64,000 bases of DNA from Ilex aquifolium (Eukaryota; Streptophyta; Magnoliopsida; Aquifoliales; Aquifoliaceae): NCBI GenBank assembly GCA_951799425.1, contig OX637392.1:38826593-38890592 (forward strand), in the 5' to 3' direction. Positions 35,181 to 47,318 of the stretch are shown here, piece after piece (position 1 is the stretch's first letter; the number at the start of each line of letters is the position of its first letter). Position numbers and translations under genes: made by a program. The notes under the pieces are model-generated. The model was not told where the DNA came from. It was given only the letters and a program-made list of their open reading frames with translations, and ran no database searches.

Positions 35181-36815
35181 CCCATTCTTCAAGCTTTTTC
35201 TTCTTCATTCCTTCATAACTCAAGATCCAATCGTTGAAATTCAATTAACCACGAACAAAAGTTGTTCTCCTCGATGAGGGCTATGAACCAACACCAATTT
35301 CTACCATTTTCAACAAATTCTGAAATTCGAGGGTGTTGGGAGCTAGGGCTTTGAAGAATTTTCTTAGGTATTTTCAGGGGCTCATTTTGTTGCTTACGCT
35401 TCAAGAGGTGAGGGTTTTCTCCTATTTAGGATTACTCTCAATTTCAAGTTGTATATAGTATGGGTAGGGTTATGTAGAACATTTAAATATCTACCATGTA
35501 TCTAGTGTAGCTTGTGGGATGTTTGGATGAAATGATGAGCATGTTATGCCTAATTCTATTTGATTTTGGGTGTTGAACATGATAAATTTGAGTGGTATGA
35601 ATGGGTATGCTATATGTTTATAGTTCATGCCTTATAGGTGTTTGATAAAATGCCAGATTATGTTCAAGCGTGTTATTTGAATTTCTATTTCTTGTAATAT
35701 GCTTAGTGATAGTAATGGAATGTTGTTATATGCCTCATGATATAATTAACATGTTGATGCTTATGAGATGTTGTCACATGCTTACATGATCTAGTTAGCA
35801 TTGTGATGGAATAGAATAACAATTATAAATTACATTTTATATGCACGGGTTGCACTACAATCATGGGTATTGGCATAAGTGTGAGTGTGTGTGCATGGTT
35901 GGGGTCAATCATCACATGGTGAGTTGAGTTTTGGGCTCGAGAAAGTTGGACAAATGTCTAATTGAGTCACATGGGATATTGAATGAAAAATGTATTGGGT
36001 ATAATAAGAAGGGATAAATTCTCCCTTAGGTGCAAGCTCCGGTTCCTTGGTTCACACACTTGCCTCGGTGGTGTAATTCCAAAAAAATGTATTAGTATAC
36101 TCGGAACTGTAGGTGGGATACCCTCGAATGTCGCTTCGGTTTGGTAGCCCATTGGTGTGATGTCCATAAATTACCTACCTAAGAAAGACACAAGTATTGA
36201 TAAATGGTCATTGGATGCTTAGCATCAATTGCGTGGGCTTGGAATGCCCGATTCATGGCATAACATCGTATCATGTGTCGTTCATGAGAACTTGGGAGGG
36301 GGTTCGGTGTCGAACATGCATTCATGAAGCATTATTCATGTTTGGCATGCATGGTAGTATTCATATGTTACTTGAGATATATGATTGGTGTGTTTGGTGC
36401 ACATTTATATCATATGCATTGGAATTAAAAGGTATTCTCTATAAGAGATACCCTACTGGGATTCAGCTCACCCTGTTGTGGGAGCATTTTTCAGGTATTG
36501 GATGTGCTTCCGCTGACGGCCCTCACTTGGGTTCACTTTGAGGATTGAAGCCTGACATGGCTTCACTTTTGAGTTATTAGTCCCATTGTGTTTACTTAGA
36601 CCTTGGAATGGTCATACGAGTATTGTATGCACAGATTGTGTATTGGGTAGAGTTTCTCGTACAAATGAGACTTTGCTCGAATTTCGTTTCATTATGGATC
36701 CCGGTAAATGGGGCATAACGGCGTGGTATCAGGTTATATGGCAATGGCGAGTATTCCACGGGTTGATGGTTGATCAATGGATTGAGAAACGACCCCCGAA
36801 TTTTGGGGCATCACA
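34682..36815 (+). mobile_element. Solo LTR, chromovirus-like, inserted in the antisense ORF
   Basis: Starts TGTAAAACTC and ends TTTTGGGGCATCACA. It shares with the other chromovirus-like LTRs the TTGGATTTGTCTC block, a TATTTAAAGGG TATA-like site near 35085 and the tract before CAGCTCACCCT at 36466. It contains a (GA)n microsatellite at 35132-35176. No clear 5-bp duplication is visible at the ends (TGAAG on the left, CATAG on the right), so the exact ends or later mutation remain open. Confidence 0.7.
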
Positions 36816-37762
36816 CATAGACTCTATCATTCCAACCCTTGTGCTTCACATTGAGAGTCAAGCTAACTCTCATCAACTAGATCCTCCACAGCAAAGCCTT
36901 TATGCTAATCCAAGTCATATCCCTGAGGAAGTTGCATATGAGGGTCCTACTATGCCAACTTCTACTAATGATCCTTTGGCCAATCCAAATAGCCAAACAG
37001 ATCAATTGAAGAAGTCCTTCCCATTTGCTTTTTCTATAAACCAGGTAATTTCTCAATAGTCTCTCTACTACTTTATTTTCATGTATCTTTTTCTTACTTT
37101 TCTTTCTCTTATTCTTTGCAATCAATCCATGAATCTGTTTCTCATATATCAATCTTAGAATATGATATTGAAGCCATCTATCATAAGGTAGATGAATTTG
37201 TAAGAGCAGTTGATACTGCATTCTTCTCCAGCATGTGTCTTCCTTCTATCAAAAGAAGCCTTAAAGCAAGAATTTTCCAATTTCTTTAAACTATTTGAGC
37301 TGTCTTTTTATCAGCTAATCCAAAATGATCTTTCTGCTGTTATTTCATGCATAGCCAAAATCTCCGTTATTTCCTCCACTTCTTTCAAAAAGCAATAGCA
37401 ATAGCAAATGGCCTATATGAGTGCCCACCTTCAAACCAAAATCTCACAAGCTTGCTACTTCCAAGATGAAGTGAAGAACAAGATGAGTTTTTATCAATTA
37501 TGTGAAGGACTTAGCTCCTCAACTTTCTTCCAACAAGAAGAGTGAAGACAGGCTAAGGCAGAAATATACCAACTTGTTGCAGGAAGAAGTAATGCTCAAA
37601 GAAAGGCTATCTAGAATAGTTGAGGAAAAATACGAAATAAGACAAGACAGAAAAAAATTTATTTTGAAAACTAAAGAATTGCTAGCAAGCCATCAAGATG
37701 AAAGTGGCAAACTATTGGTTGCAACAAAAAATCTGAGGCATGCCCAACATCAATTAAGATAA
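36816..37762 (+). pseudogene. Antisense extra ORF, 3' part (coiled coil)
   Basis: Continues the ORF after the solo LTR: SIIPTLVLHIESQANSHQL to 37059, a probable intron, then a coiled-coil segment at 37502-37762 (KKSEDRLRQKYTNLLQEEV, then KERLSRIVEEKYEIRQDRK). Domain followed by coiled coil is the same order as in the antisense ORFs of the other two Tat elements. 37763-38290 holds no gene that I recognise. Confidence 0.55.
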
Positions 37763-38299
37763 CTGTCAAATGAATGGGACACTTTCAAGCTTTACTTTCC
37801 TCTGCCTTAGAATTTTTAGGGAGCCAATCTATCTTTCTTGGGATTTCTTTTAAATTCTTGTATATATGTAACTAGTCATTTGGTCTTTTGATTAATACAA
37901 AAGAAATATCTTCTTTTCATCTATGGCCCACAACCTCAATCATTACATGGAAGTATTATGAAACCATCAGACAGTGGCTGTAAATAATGAATGGAAATAA
38001 ATTAAAGTTTGCATTCCACGGCTTGAAAGATCCAAACCAAATAAAACTTTCTACTAAAAAGGAAGTACAAAATTGCTTAATCCTCTTACTTAAATACTAA
38101 ATGGCTTGTTCCTGATCTCTTGTGGTATTCATGCTTGGAGGCTCCATCAAGTATCCCCTTGACTCCTTGAAGAGTCTTCTGGTGTAAAACTTCTCATTAG
38201 ATATTTAATTTACTTGGTCATCCTCTTTTGTACCCTTTTATTCTAACTCTTAATTTCTAGACTAATTCTCAACATTTTAGCCCAATCGACAGAGTCGTC

Positions 38300-39004
38300 A
38301 CTCTATGCCTTCATTTTCTTCCAAGGTATATCATGATAACCTTGTTAGTATGGATTTAATAGAAACCATTTTTCCATCCCAAGACCTCTTGCAGGTCCTA
38401 TTGCTTAACTTTTGTGGATCCTTCATTTTCCAATTTAGGTTGCAAAAAACCAGATCTAGCCAAGTTATGGCAGATCTGATTCAAGATTTCCTCAACATAT
38501 TTGTTAAATTGGATTTTGCAACAACTTTGCCCGACAAAAGTTAGATCCTTGTAATAGAACTGAGCCTCCACATTGTATGCATCTGAATAGAAAGGATTGA
38601 TATCTGCCCAATGCATCCATATGTTTTTTTCCTTCATCATCACTTTCTAACAGGAAGATCAGTGCTTGATGCAGGGATGATGTCACACAACCATTAGTTC
38701 ATATCCAATCTTTTCCAAGAAGAGCATTGAAGTTGGATGAAGAATCTACCACGACGAATGTTACTGTGGTTTTTCTATTGCCTACTTGCAATTGTACATG
38801 CAATATTCCTTTAGCAGAAAATGATCCTCCACCAAAATTATTAACTGTGATGCCAATATGAAACAAGTCTTCATCTCCCTTGTTTAGTACTTTTAACATC
38901 CTTGAAGGTAGAATGTTGACCACTGCTCCATTGTCAACCAGAACTTTACTGACTGGCTAGCCATCGATGTGGGTCTGTATGTATAGTGGTCTCAGATGTT
39001 TAAC
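38300..39004 (-). pseudogene. Tat-like protease and short downstream pol remnant
   Basis: The - strand frame 39000-38699 has an aspartic-protease core, KVLVDNGAVVNILPSRM, and ends FNALLGKDWI. It is followed by NGCVTSSLHQALIF, the linker found after protease in Ogre/Tat-type elements. It then degenerates, and no RT motif follows. Several stops are present. Confidence 0.65.
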
Positions 39005-41837
39005 TCATTCTTTTCTTGGGGAGTGCAACACCACTCTGTCTATCCCCAAATCTCCTTGTTCTATGCTTATAGACCTTCCATCAGGTCTAAATTCCTTCAC
39101 AGTGTCTGTGAAGATTGCAACTGACTCAGTGCTATTTTTCACATATCTTACCAACTGATTTGGTTGTCCTGTTTTAGCCTTGAATGCTTCAGGTAGAGCC
39201 AATAGCATATTACATGCAACATCATTTCGAAGGAGAGGTTCTATGTCTTTAAAGTCCATAGGTTCCTCATCTGAGAACATATCTTTGTTTTCTTCTACTT
39301 TCTCTTTCCCTTTTGCTGATAGGTTCTCTAGCATCTTCTTTAGTTCTTCTTCAGAAAGATCCATTATCTGCTTGAATTTAGCAATCTTCTGATCAAGGAT
39401 GTCCCGCTTGGTCTGGACTTCTTTGATTTCTTTTTGTTGTGCTCTTGTCCATGGGGGATTTTTTTTCCCATCAATGGACTTGGCCCTGAATAGGCTTCAA
39501 GAGGAGTAGGATCTTGCCTACTCATCCAAACAACAAACTTCCTTTGTTCCCTATTTTTTTTGGGTTATGTGAAGTGGTTGGTACCATGCCCTAGATGGGA
39601 ACTTTGAGTGCTAAACATGATGCCATTTTTCATCATGAAATAGATCTAGCCTTTGTGGTGACCTCAAATCTCCATTTTCTCTTCTAATTATGCTTTTCCT
39701 ACTGTTACTATCTTCTTATTCTTTGCCAAACACTCTCATTGGCCATCGACGATCTAGCAGAATGGTCCAACCCTTGCAGCCTTTCTTTCTTGGCTTGACC
39801 TTGGTAACCAGTGCTTCTTAGATTTCTCTTGATTTTAGGAAATAAAGGGGACCATGCTAGTACTTTTCCTACATCTTAAATATGATTAGTTCTACACCAT
39901 CAAGTATTTTTTCAAAACCATTGTATATCTGCACATCTCCTTTTCCTTTGGTGCTGAATTGGAGACTCTTATCAGTGAATTCTCTTACCACATCATCTAG
40001 TGGTATTGCATCCAGTGGATCTTCTTCTTCGGGACCCAACCTACTATGGACTGATACTCTCATTTTGGAGAAAATCCTTTCCTTGCCAACCACCAAACTG
40101 TCAACTTTTTTGTCTTCCTATAAATTAGCAGAAACCATATTAATGTTAACTTCTTTAGGGAATGGGTTTTCATCTACACCCATGGTTTCTTCTTCATGGA
40201 ATGGGTCTTTGTCTACACCCATAGTTTCTTCTTCTTTTGTTGCATACTTAAGCATTCCCCTTTGGATTAGATCCTACAAATGATTTCTGAAAGTGATGCA
40301 ATTTTTAGTCGAATGCCTTAATAAATTATTACATTGGCATTATTCTTTTCCCTTTCTATCTTTTTCTTGTGAGATATTATGTTCTTGAGACATTATAATG
40401 ATTTTTGGGTTTATTATCTCATCAAATAGAGCATCAGTCATCAATAGATTGAAGGAATACTACCTGAAAGTTGAGAGTGCATCTTTTTTGAAAGAATGGT
40501 TGGAGAGCATGTTCACAAGATCCTCACTCTTTTTCAAGGTGTCACACATAATTGGTGACTTTCCTATGATATGTGCCACATCTATCTCAACTTCTCCATC
40601 TTGTGAACTATTTTTCCTTTGTTGCTCTTTCCTGAGTGACATTTCATATCTGGTGGCCTTGGCTGAGAATTAAAAGAGGTCCTTGAACTTCATTCCTTTT
40701 AATTTCTTTCTTAATTTGAAGTCTAAACCATTATGGGCTTTTCATTAATTCAACATTAGGCAAGTGAAGAAGACATTTTTTTCTACCTTTCTTGAATCTG
40801 TTGACGTATTGTTCTGCAGATTCATTCGATTGCTACCTTAATCTTGACATGTCTGTCAGTGAAACCTCTAGTTCATTCCTAAAGAATTGAGCATGAAACT
40901 GCTCCTCCATTTCTTATCAAGTTTAAATTGAATTGGCAAGCAAATTTATGAACCAAGCAAATGTTGTCTTTTTTAAAGATTGTGGGAATAAACTTTATTT
41001 TCAAATTTCCATTATTTCCAACTTCCCAACATTAGAAAGTGAATCTACCTATGTGTTTTATTGTGGATTGATTCTCTTCACCAGAGTAAAGATGAAATTA
41101 TGGAATTTTATATCCTTCTGGGAATTTTTCATGGTCAATCCATGTTGGATATGATTGGTGGTCTTCTATGTTTTCAAAATGGTCAAAGGGTTGCCCCTAC
41201 CCTTGAGTTGAATTCTTCTAGAGGTTCCATTGGAGGCATAGCATGCTTCTCATGACTTCTTCTAGGAAATTCAAGGGGCATTCTTGACCCATTTCTTCAC
41301 ATAGGATTCTTTACTGGGAACAAATCAGGGAACATTTCAACAGGTTTTGCATTAAACACCATGTTAAAATGATTTTGGTATGATGGGCCTAATCTTTCAT
41401 TAGTCACCATTGGTGGTGGTCTTTGATTTTATATAGAAAGCACCACAGGATCAATGTTTCCTTCTTTTACTGTTTCATTTTGAATCAAAGTAGTTGATTT
41501 TTGATTAACTAGTCCTAACATTGGTGTTTGGACACTCATTAACTCATACAAGACATTAACCAAATCTTGCCTAATTCCTGAATTAGGATTATGCAATACT
41601 TGCTTCAGATTTTGCACAAATTCTTGCATCTATAGATTAACCTGGCCACTAGTTTGGCCAATTCCTAGATTTGCATATTCCACAAGATTGGTACTCAAAC
41701 TTGCTTTATGATTGCCATTGATTGGCGTTGTTTCCATATTTTCAGTAGTACCAAACACAATCTCATATTGTTTCCTTGTTCAAACCATTTTCTTAATCCA
41801 AGCTAATTATGTTGTCCCATTGGATGTGCCAAAAGAT
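39005..41837 (-). pseudogene. Degenerate gag of the 31.6-42.4 kb element
   Basis: On the - strand a Gag-like block is readable through stops near 41000-40640: FAWFINLLANSI, then MEEQFHAQFFRNE, then SNESAEQYVNRFKKGRKKC. Open pieces flank it at 41629-41429, 40642-40460, 40096-39869 and 39364-39005. No zinc knuckle is obvious. The last bases before the right LTR are the 5' untranslated region; I could not assign its primer tRNA. Confidence 0.6.
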
Positions 41838-42374
41838 TGTTGCTCTAAAAAATTTATTGTTATCGATGGAAAAATCTCAATCGACAGACAGCTCTCAGAC
41901 TATTGTTTGTGAGGAGTTCAATTACCTTATTTCAGGACTTCCTTTGATGAATTTAATGGATAAACACACAGTGCAGGGAACTAATAAAAAATAATTTTTT
42001 TATTAGTTTAATCGAAGAGATTTCGGTATAGAAAAGACTGATTAACAGCCTTGAATGTAACAGTAACTGCCTCCTAAAACTAACTTAAAATTACCACTAA
42101 AAATGACCAGATTGTGGGTTTTGTGGGGGTTTGGATGTATCATCATATTCTTCATTACATGCTCTTTTATAGTCATTGTCTTCGATGGTTTGACTTTCAT
42201 CGATAGTTACTGAATAGTAATCTCTAGTTAGTTATTTCTTTTTCAATCATAGAAGTGGCTGATTATCTCCTGTCTTTCTTTTACTTTTGCCACGTGGCAT
42301 CTTCTTAGTACATCCAATTGCCACATGTCGATACATTGAATATTCATAAGATTTCTTTATTTCATGTCTAAACA
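41838..42374 (-). repeat. 5' LTR of the 31.6-42.4 kb element
   Basis: 537 bp, the partner of 31631-32172. The short dyad GCCACGTGGCAT at 42289-42300 (GCCACATGGCAT in the other LTR) is a G-box-like motif. Confidence 0.88.
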
Positions 42375-42379
42375 CACCT

Positions 42380-43011
42380 CTATATGGAAGCATTTTTCTA
42401 TCTTCTTACCCGACCACCACTGTGTATAGTTAGACTCACTTCAGTTTTATCATAGTAGATTTTAATTTTATTCATGTCCTCCCTATTTTCTATAGAATTA
42501 CACGAGGGTTAAAACAAAAAATAAAAAAGAAGAAAAAAGCCAGTTTGGTTAATTGTTCCCTCAGTTTTATTGAATTTTTAAAACAAATTGAAAAAAATTT
42601 GAATCCTAATAAGATCCTAATCAATCACTACAAATTGAATGTGATAGGATTTTTTTTTTTTAATTTCTTTAACCCTAGAAAAATTTCCATCGAGAGAAGC
42701 TTTTTGGCAATTGGGCCAAGCTCGGCGGAACTACACAGGGGCAAGGTTGGATACGGGTCCACTCTCAATTTTTTAACACACACACACGCACACATATTTT
42801 AAGTATTATTTAAGTATATTTAACTTATGCCCACCCGATTAATTTTTTACTTTTATTGTTTTGTCATTTTTATTATGTTAAGTCTTTCTGTACTTAACCT
42901 TCACATTCATATTTTTGAATTTTTGACATTATCTTGTTAATTTTAGAGTAAATGTATATTCAGTTTTACTTTCAGTTAACATTTTTTTTTACGAGAACTC
43001 ATCTCTATTCA
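42380..43011. other. Short flank between two LTR elements
   Basis: AT-rich, with no gene and no recognisable repeat ends. A (CA)n-like ACACACACGCACACAT lies at 42778-42793. Confidence 0.4.
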
Positions 43012-43016
43012 TAATC

Positions 43017-43590
43017 TGATGATGCACAAAATTGACTTTGTACACCACCTGTCAAATAATTGAAAATAAAAGTAGCAATTAAAGTAGAGTGAGATGGGAT
43101 TTATAGTGGTTCAGTCAATATGACCTACATCCACTTTGGAATGGCAAAAGGTTGCCGGTATCTTATTAATTCCGGTGAGTAGAGAGAACAGAGAGTTACA
43201 GGTTGGAGAGGGAAATGAGTTTTGTGCTCTGTTAAAAGTGTGTTGCCCCCGAAGTGTTGGTGGGGCTTTACAATTTATAGGCACCCCTTAAGAGGTTGGG
43301 GTGACTTTACAGCAACTAAACAACTATTTCGGTGGAGCTCACAACTTCTTCCCAACGTGCAAGGTGGTTGAGATGCTCTCCATGAGACTCGGTCCAAGAT
43401 GAGATGAGGGTGGATTGTTTCCTTGGTAGTGCAGGCAAGGCTCTCATGTTCTCCTTCTTGATGACGTAGCTAAGAGGAGGGTTTGGATGGACTTGGACCA
43501 TATTGGGCTTGGTGGGCCTTTATAAGGATGGGCTCTTCAATTGTGATTGGGCTTTCTACATAACTTAGGCTATTTGGGCTTGACCCATCC
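43017..43590 (-). repeat. 3' LTR of the Tat element
   Basis: Closely similar to 52949-53513. It begins TGATGATGCACAAAATTG on + and ends GACCCATCC, where the other copy has GACCCATCA. Thus the terminal TG of the - strand LTR has changed to GG next to the purine tract. A small insertion (GGCTATTTG) near 43568 accounts for the length difference. Confidence 0.9.
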
Positions 43591-43955
43591 TTTGCCCCCC
43601 AATGCCCCGTGTCCAAGAAAACTTTGGAGAAGGGTGCATTAGTTTACATCTTGAGTTTCAGGTGGTGGAGACTTCCCCTGCTAGATGCATTTTTGCTTTG
43701 GTGCACACTTCAAGTTTTTCCCACTTTTGCTAAGATTTTTAAGAAGGCCCATAACCTTCAATTTGGGTTTTTCCCTCTTTGCAAACCCTAGGCTATAAAT
43801 ACAACCTTCTTTTTATTCTACCCATTTCATTCTCTTTGAGTTTGAACACTCATTCTTGAAAACCTTGAGGGCCCAAGTTCTACCCATTCCATAGAAGCTT
43901 GAGAGGTGAAGGAGTGCTCTTCTTGAACCTTTCCAAGAATATATTTAAGAGGACA

Positions 43956-46900
43956 ATGTTGATTGAGGAGGAAAATGGGCAGAGATCTGCAAATCTTGAT
44001 GATACCGTTGGAGAAGAAAGAGGGCTCCTAGGCATGGGAGTGAAGACCTTAGGTGAGTAGGCTGCTCATGCCCAAGGGCTGGGCACCCTTGTACTAGGGT
44101 CGGTTGGTGTTGGAGTTGAGGTGGAGGAGCCGTTGGAGCCTCTTGTCCGTGTAGGCGAAGCAAATGAGAGGGTCGATGTTGGGCGCACAGCTGGAGTGGA
44201 CGAGCAGTCCCTTGGGTGTGCAGCAGAGGCGGGCGAGCAGCCCCTTGGGCGTGCAGCAGAGGCGGGCGAGCAGGCTCCAAGGGGAGCTGTTTTGGGCAAG
44301 CAACATGCGCTGATCAGTGCTAAACTGGGAGCATTTTTGGGCGAACAAGGAGGAGATGGGTCCCTGCTGGACGCCGCTGCCATGGGCGCGCACCAGCAGC
44401 TCGCGAGGGGGGCTGTAGGCGCTGGTCTGGGAGCCCCAAGTGCTGGTTTGGGCAATTTTGGCAAGATCTCCAACCCAAGTGGTCATGCAGGAAATGTGGT
44501 GGACAGCATAGGCGAGATGGGCAGCGGCCTGGGCACTAATCTGGGTTGCCTGGGCGTTGATAATGCTGTCCTGGACAACTTGGGCGCGCTGGACAGCAAC
44601 CTTTCTTCAGTTGGAGGTGCAGGAAATCGGGCCAAGGAGCAGTGTGGAGAGCTAGGCAGCAGCCTGGGCGCCGAAAACAGTGCAGGGGCAGATATGGGCG
44701 CCACTCCAGGCGCTGATCTGGGCGCCAGAGGCGCTGTTTTGCTCAACTTTGAAGGGCCAGACACTTCTCCAGGTGTTGGGCTGCCTCGTTTGAAAGAGCA
44801 TAGGGGATCAGGCACCTCTCTAGCTGTTGGGCTACCCCGTTTGGGTGAACAAAGGGTGTCAGGCACCTCTCCAGGTGCTGGGTCGAACACTGCAGGCGAC
44901 AATGAAGTTTTGGGAGCCGTTTTTGGTGATCACGATCTGACTCCACCAAGTGTGACTTCTCAGATCCAAATCCCTCGAGACCTCCCAGATGGTGGCTCAG
45001 GCCATTCCTTACGGCCCCGAAAGAAGAAACGCAAAGGCAAAGTGGGACCTGATGATGATAGGTCCAAGGTAAGTACCCTTTCCAGTCTGTTCAATTCGAG
45101 TGAAGATATTTTGAGGCTTGTTTCTGCTTATCGTATTCCTCCGACTGTGCTGTGTCGCCGGGTTGAGACGGGTGAGCTTGCTTGCGACGACTCCTTCGGT
45201 GATATTTCCGTTTATGAGGAGATGTTTGAGGCTGGGCTCAGATTCCCCATGTCTTCTCCCATTTGTCGCATTTTACATTATTTTTCCTTGACTCCGGGGC
45301 GGTTAGCGCCTAATGGTTAGAGAGTCTTGCTGGGCTTTCTTGTGTTATGGAGGAAGGTGCACTGTGAAGAAGCTTCTCCTGTGGAGTTCCATGCAGCTTA
45401 TAATTTGAGCGAGACTCCTACTCCAAATAGAGGGTGGTACTATTTTACCACGAGAAGTGGTACGGTGCTCAAGGGTTTACGCTCCAATTGCCACAGCTGA
45501 AAATCTCGTTTCTTATTTGTTGGTGGAGAGTGGGCTGATGAGGCCGATAGGGCCTTGGTACCAACACGGTGGGGTGCATTTATAAAACCCGGTACGTCAT
45601 GCATTTACTCTCCTTTTTTTTTTATGTATATATGCTCACCATTCTTTTGCAGACATGCCTGTCCTCTCCAAGGACCAAGAATGGAAGTTGCAGGCCGTGA
45701 AGGCTTGCCCTGACAAAGATTTGGGAGCTCTCTTACCCAAGGATGCCAAAGCCGTTGCTCCCTTCCCGAAGTCTGGTGCCTCTGCCTTGAAGAGAAAGGG
45801 TATGTTTCTTTCTCCTCTGCTTGCCGTTTTTCATCTAAATGATCCTTCCTTGCTCTTGCAGCGAATAGAGCAACGGTAGTGTCCCGCTATCCTAGTAGGA
45901 GTCCCCCTCCTCCTAAGGTGGCCAGGAGAGGCGATGCCCCTCAAGTGACTTCTTCAACGGCTACGCCCGAGGTGTGCTCTCCTCGAGAATCTCCTCCGGT
46001 GGTGCCTCCTCAGGCAGGGACTCCTCCCGTTGCATCTCCTGTTACAGAGTCTCCCTTGTTGGCCTCATCTTCTGCCCCCTGTTCATCCACTCCTCATGCG
46101 GTGGCTTCTACGAGGACACCGATTCAGAATGATCCTATGCTGGGCAATCCGCAAGTCATCAGGGAAAAACTTGGGAGATTCGTATTTCCACCCGAAGCTA
46201 ATGAGATTAGTATGCTAGGCACTCAAGGAGTTATCAACACATTCCTGGAAGGACTGGCTCAGGTAAGGGTCTGTAGTTCCTTTTCTCCGATCATCCTTTA
46301 TGTATTTTGTCATTCATCTATCTTATTTCTTTTTCAGGCTTTGACCGCGTCTGTATGTTTGCTCACAAGGGCCCATTTCTATAACCATCTGAAGCTTAGT
46401 CATGAGGCTATAACGAAGCAGCTTCTAGCTGCTCAAGAGAAGATTGTTGAGCTTGAAGCTGCCGGCAGGACTTCCCAGGTTGAGCTAGTAGAGTCTCATG
46501 AGAGGGCGGCTGAGCTTAAGGCTGAGCTGTTGGCTACCCGTGAGAGGGACGCGCTCAGAGAGGCAGAGCTTATAGAGTCCCGTGGGAGGGCGACTGAGCT
46601 TGAGACTGAGCTTCTGGCGATCCGTGGGAGGGACGCGCTCAGGGAGGCTGAGCTTGTAGAGACCCGCAAGAGGGTCATGCTCAGTGAGGCTGCCTGCTTG
46701 AGAGCCGAGGCAGAGGTGAAGGCAGCTTAGAAGAAGGCTGAGGTGGATCTGGAGAGGTTTGCAGAGATTCGAGCAAGGGCCATGCTTAGTGAGACTGCCT
46801 GCGTGAGAGCAAAGGCAGAGGTGAAGGCAGCTCAGGAGAAGGCTTCTCAGGCCAAGGTGGTTCTGGAGAATAGCCTTGCTGATGCTTTTATTGACGGTTA

Positions 46901-47069
46901 TAAGGAGCTCCGGGGAAGGATTTCTGCTTTTTACCCGGATATTGACCTTTCAGGCTTCGTGCCGACTGAGGCGCCTGCTAATGGAGATGGAGGCTCTGAT
47001 GACGCTGAGGACGAGGAGGATGATGTTGAGGACAAGGAGGAGGACGGCGACGACCGTGAGAGTAGTTAG
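43956..47069 (+). pseudogene. Antisense extra gene of the Tat element (putative gypsy-type transposon domain, coiled-coil repeats)
   Basis: From the ATG at 43956 the frame runs through a Gly/Ala/Leu-rich repetitive N-terminus (44121-44900; repeated LGA and AGEQ), a KKKRKGK basic patch (45022), and the 'putative gypsy type transposon' domain (LRFPMSSPICRILHYF, then LLGFLVLWRKV, then GWYYFTTRSG, 45240-45460). After intron-like gaps (about 45590-45653, 45800-45860, and 46263-46338 with GTAAGG and TTTTTCAG) come a Pro/Ser-rich part, a coiled coil with about 20-residue repeats (ESHERAAELKAELLATRERD-like, 46480-46720) and an acidic tail. In-frame stops occur near 44059, 45318, 45498 and 46728. Same domain order as 3872-5779. 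Function unknown. Confidence 0.7.
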
Positions 47070-47318
47070 AGTGCTGGGGACTTTTTTTTTTTTTTAGAAA
47101 GACGGTTTGTAGTCTTACTTTTGTACTGATACTCCTTTGAAATTGAATGAAAATGCAAAAGATCTTTTTGGAGTAAAGTGATAGAAAATTTTATTGATTT
47201 ATTGCTTATATAAAGTAATATTGGGTAATAATTCCCAAAAAGGTACATTGAATATTGGGTAATAACCCGAAAGATAAAACCAAGTCCCAACTTCCACTAC
47301 TTTGATACTCTCAAGGTG
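47070..47318. other. Spacer between convergent antisense gene and pol
   Basis: The antisense gene and pol converge here. A T run and AATGAAAATGC (a poly(A)-signal-like stretch near 47143) follow the antisense stop, consistent with a 3' end. No gene. Confidence 0.4.

Larger units (their letters stand above)
31631..42374 (-). mobile_element. Decayed Tat-like gypsy retrotransposon with antisense plant-mobile-domain ORF
   Basis: Two LTRs of about 540 bp (31631-32172 and 41838-42374) begin TGTTGCTC and end A(A)ACA on +, with CACCT at 31626-31630 and 42375-42379 as target duplication. gag and protease lie on the - strand from the right LTR leftwards. RT, RNase H and integrase are absent, so about 4 kb of pol has been lost near 37800-38700. 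Left of that, a + strand ORF remnant (32357-37762) encodes a plant mobile domain and is cut by a solo LTR (34682-36815). A purine-rich GAGGAGGGCAT directly adjoins the left LTR on the - strand. Confidence 0.85.

Noticed and set aside
43945..44949. Several Pro/Ala-rich frames on - opposite the antisense gene
   Set aside because: They are produced by the GC-rich repeats read backwards; the + strand frame continues into a recognisable domain and the - frames do not.
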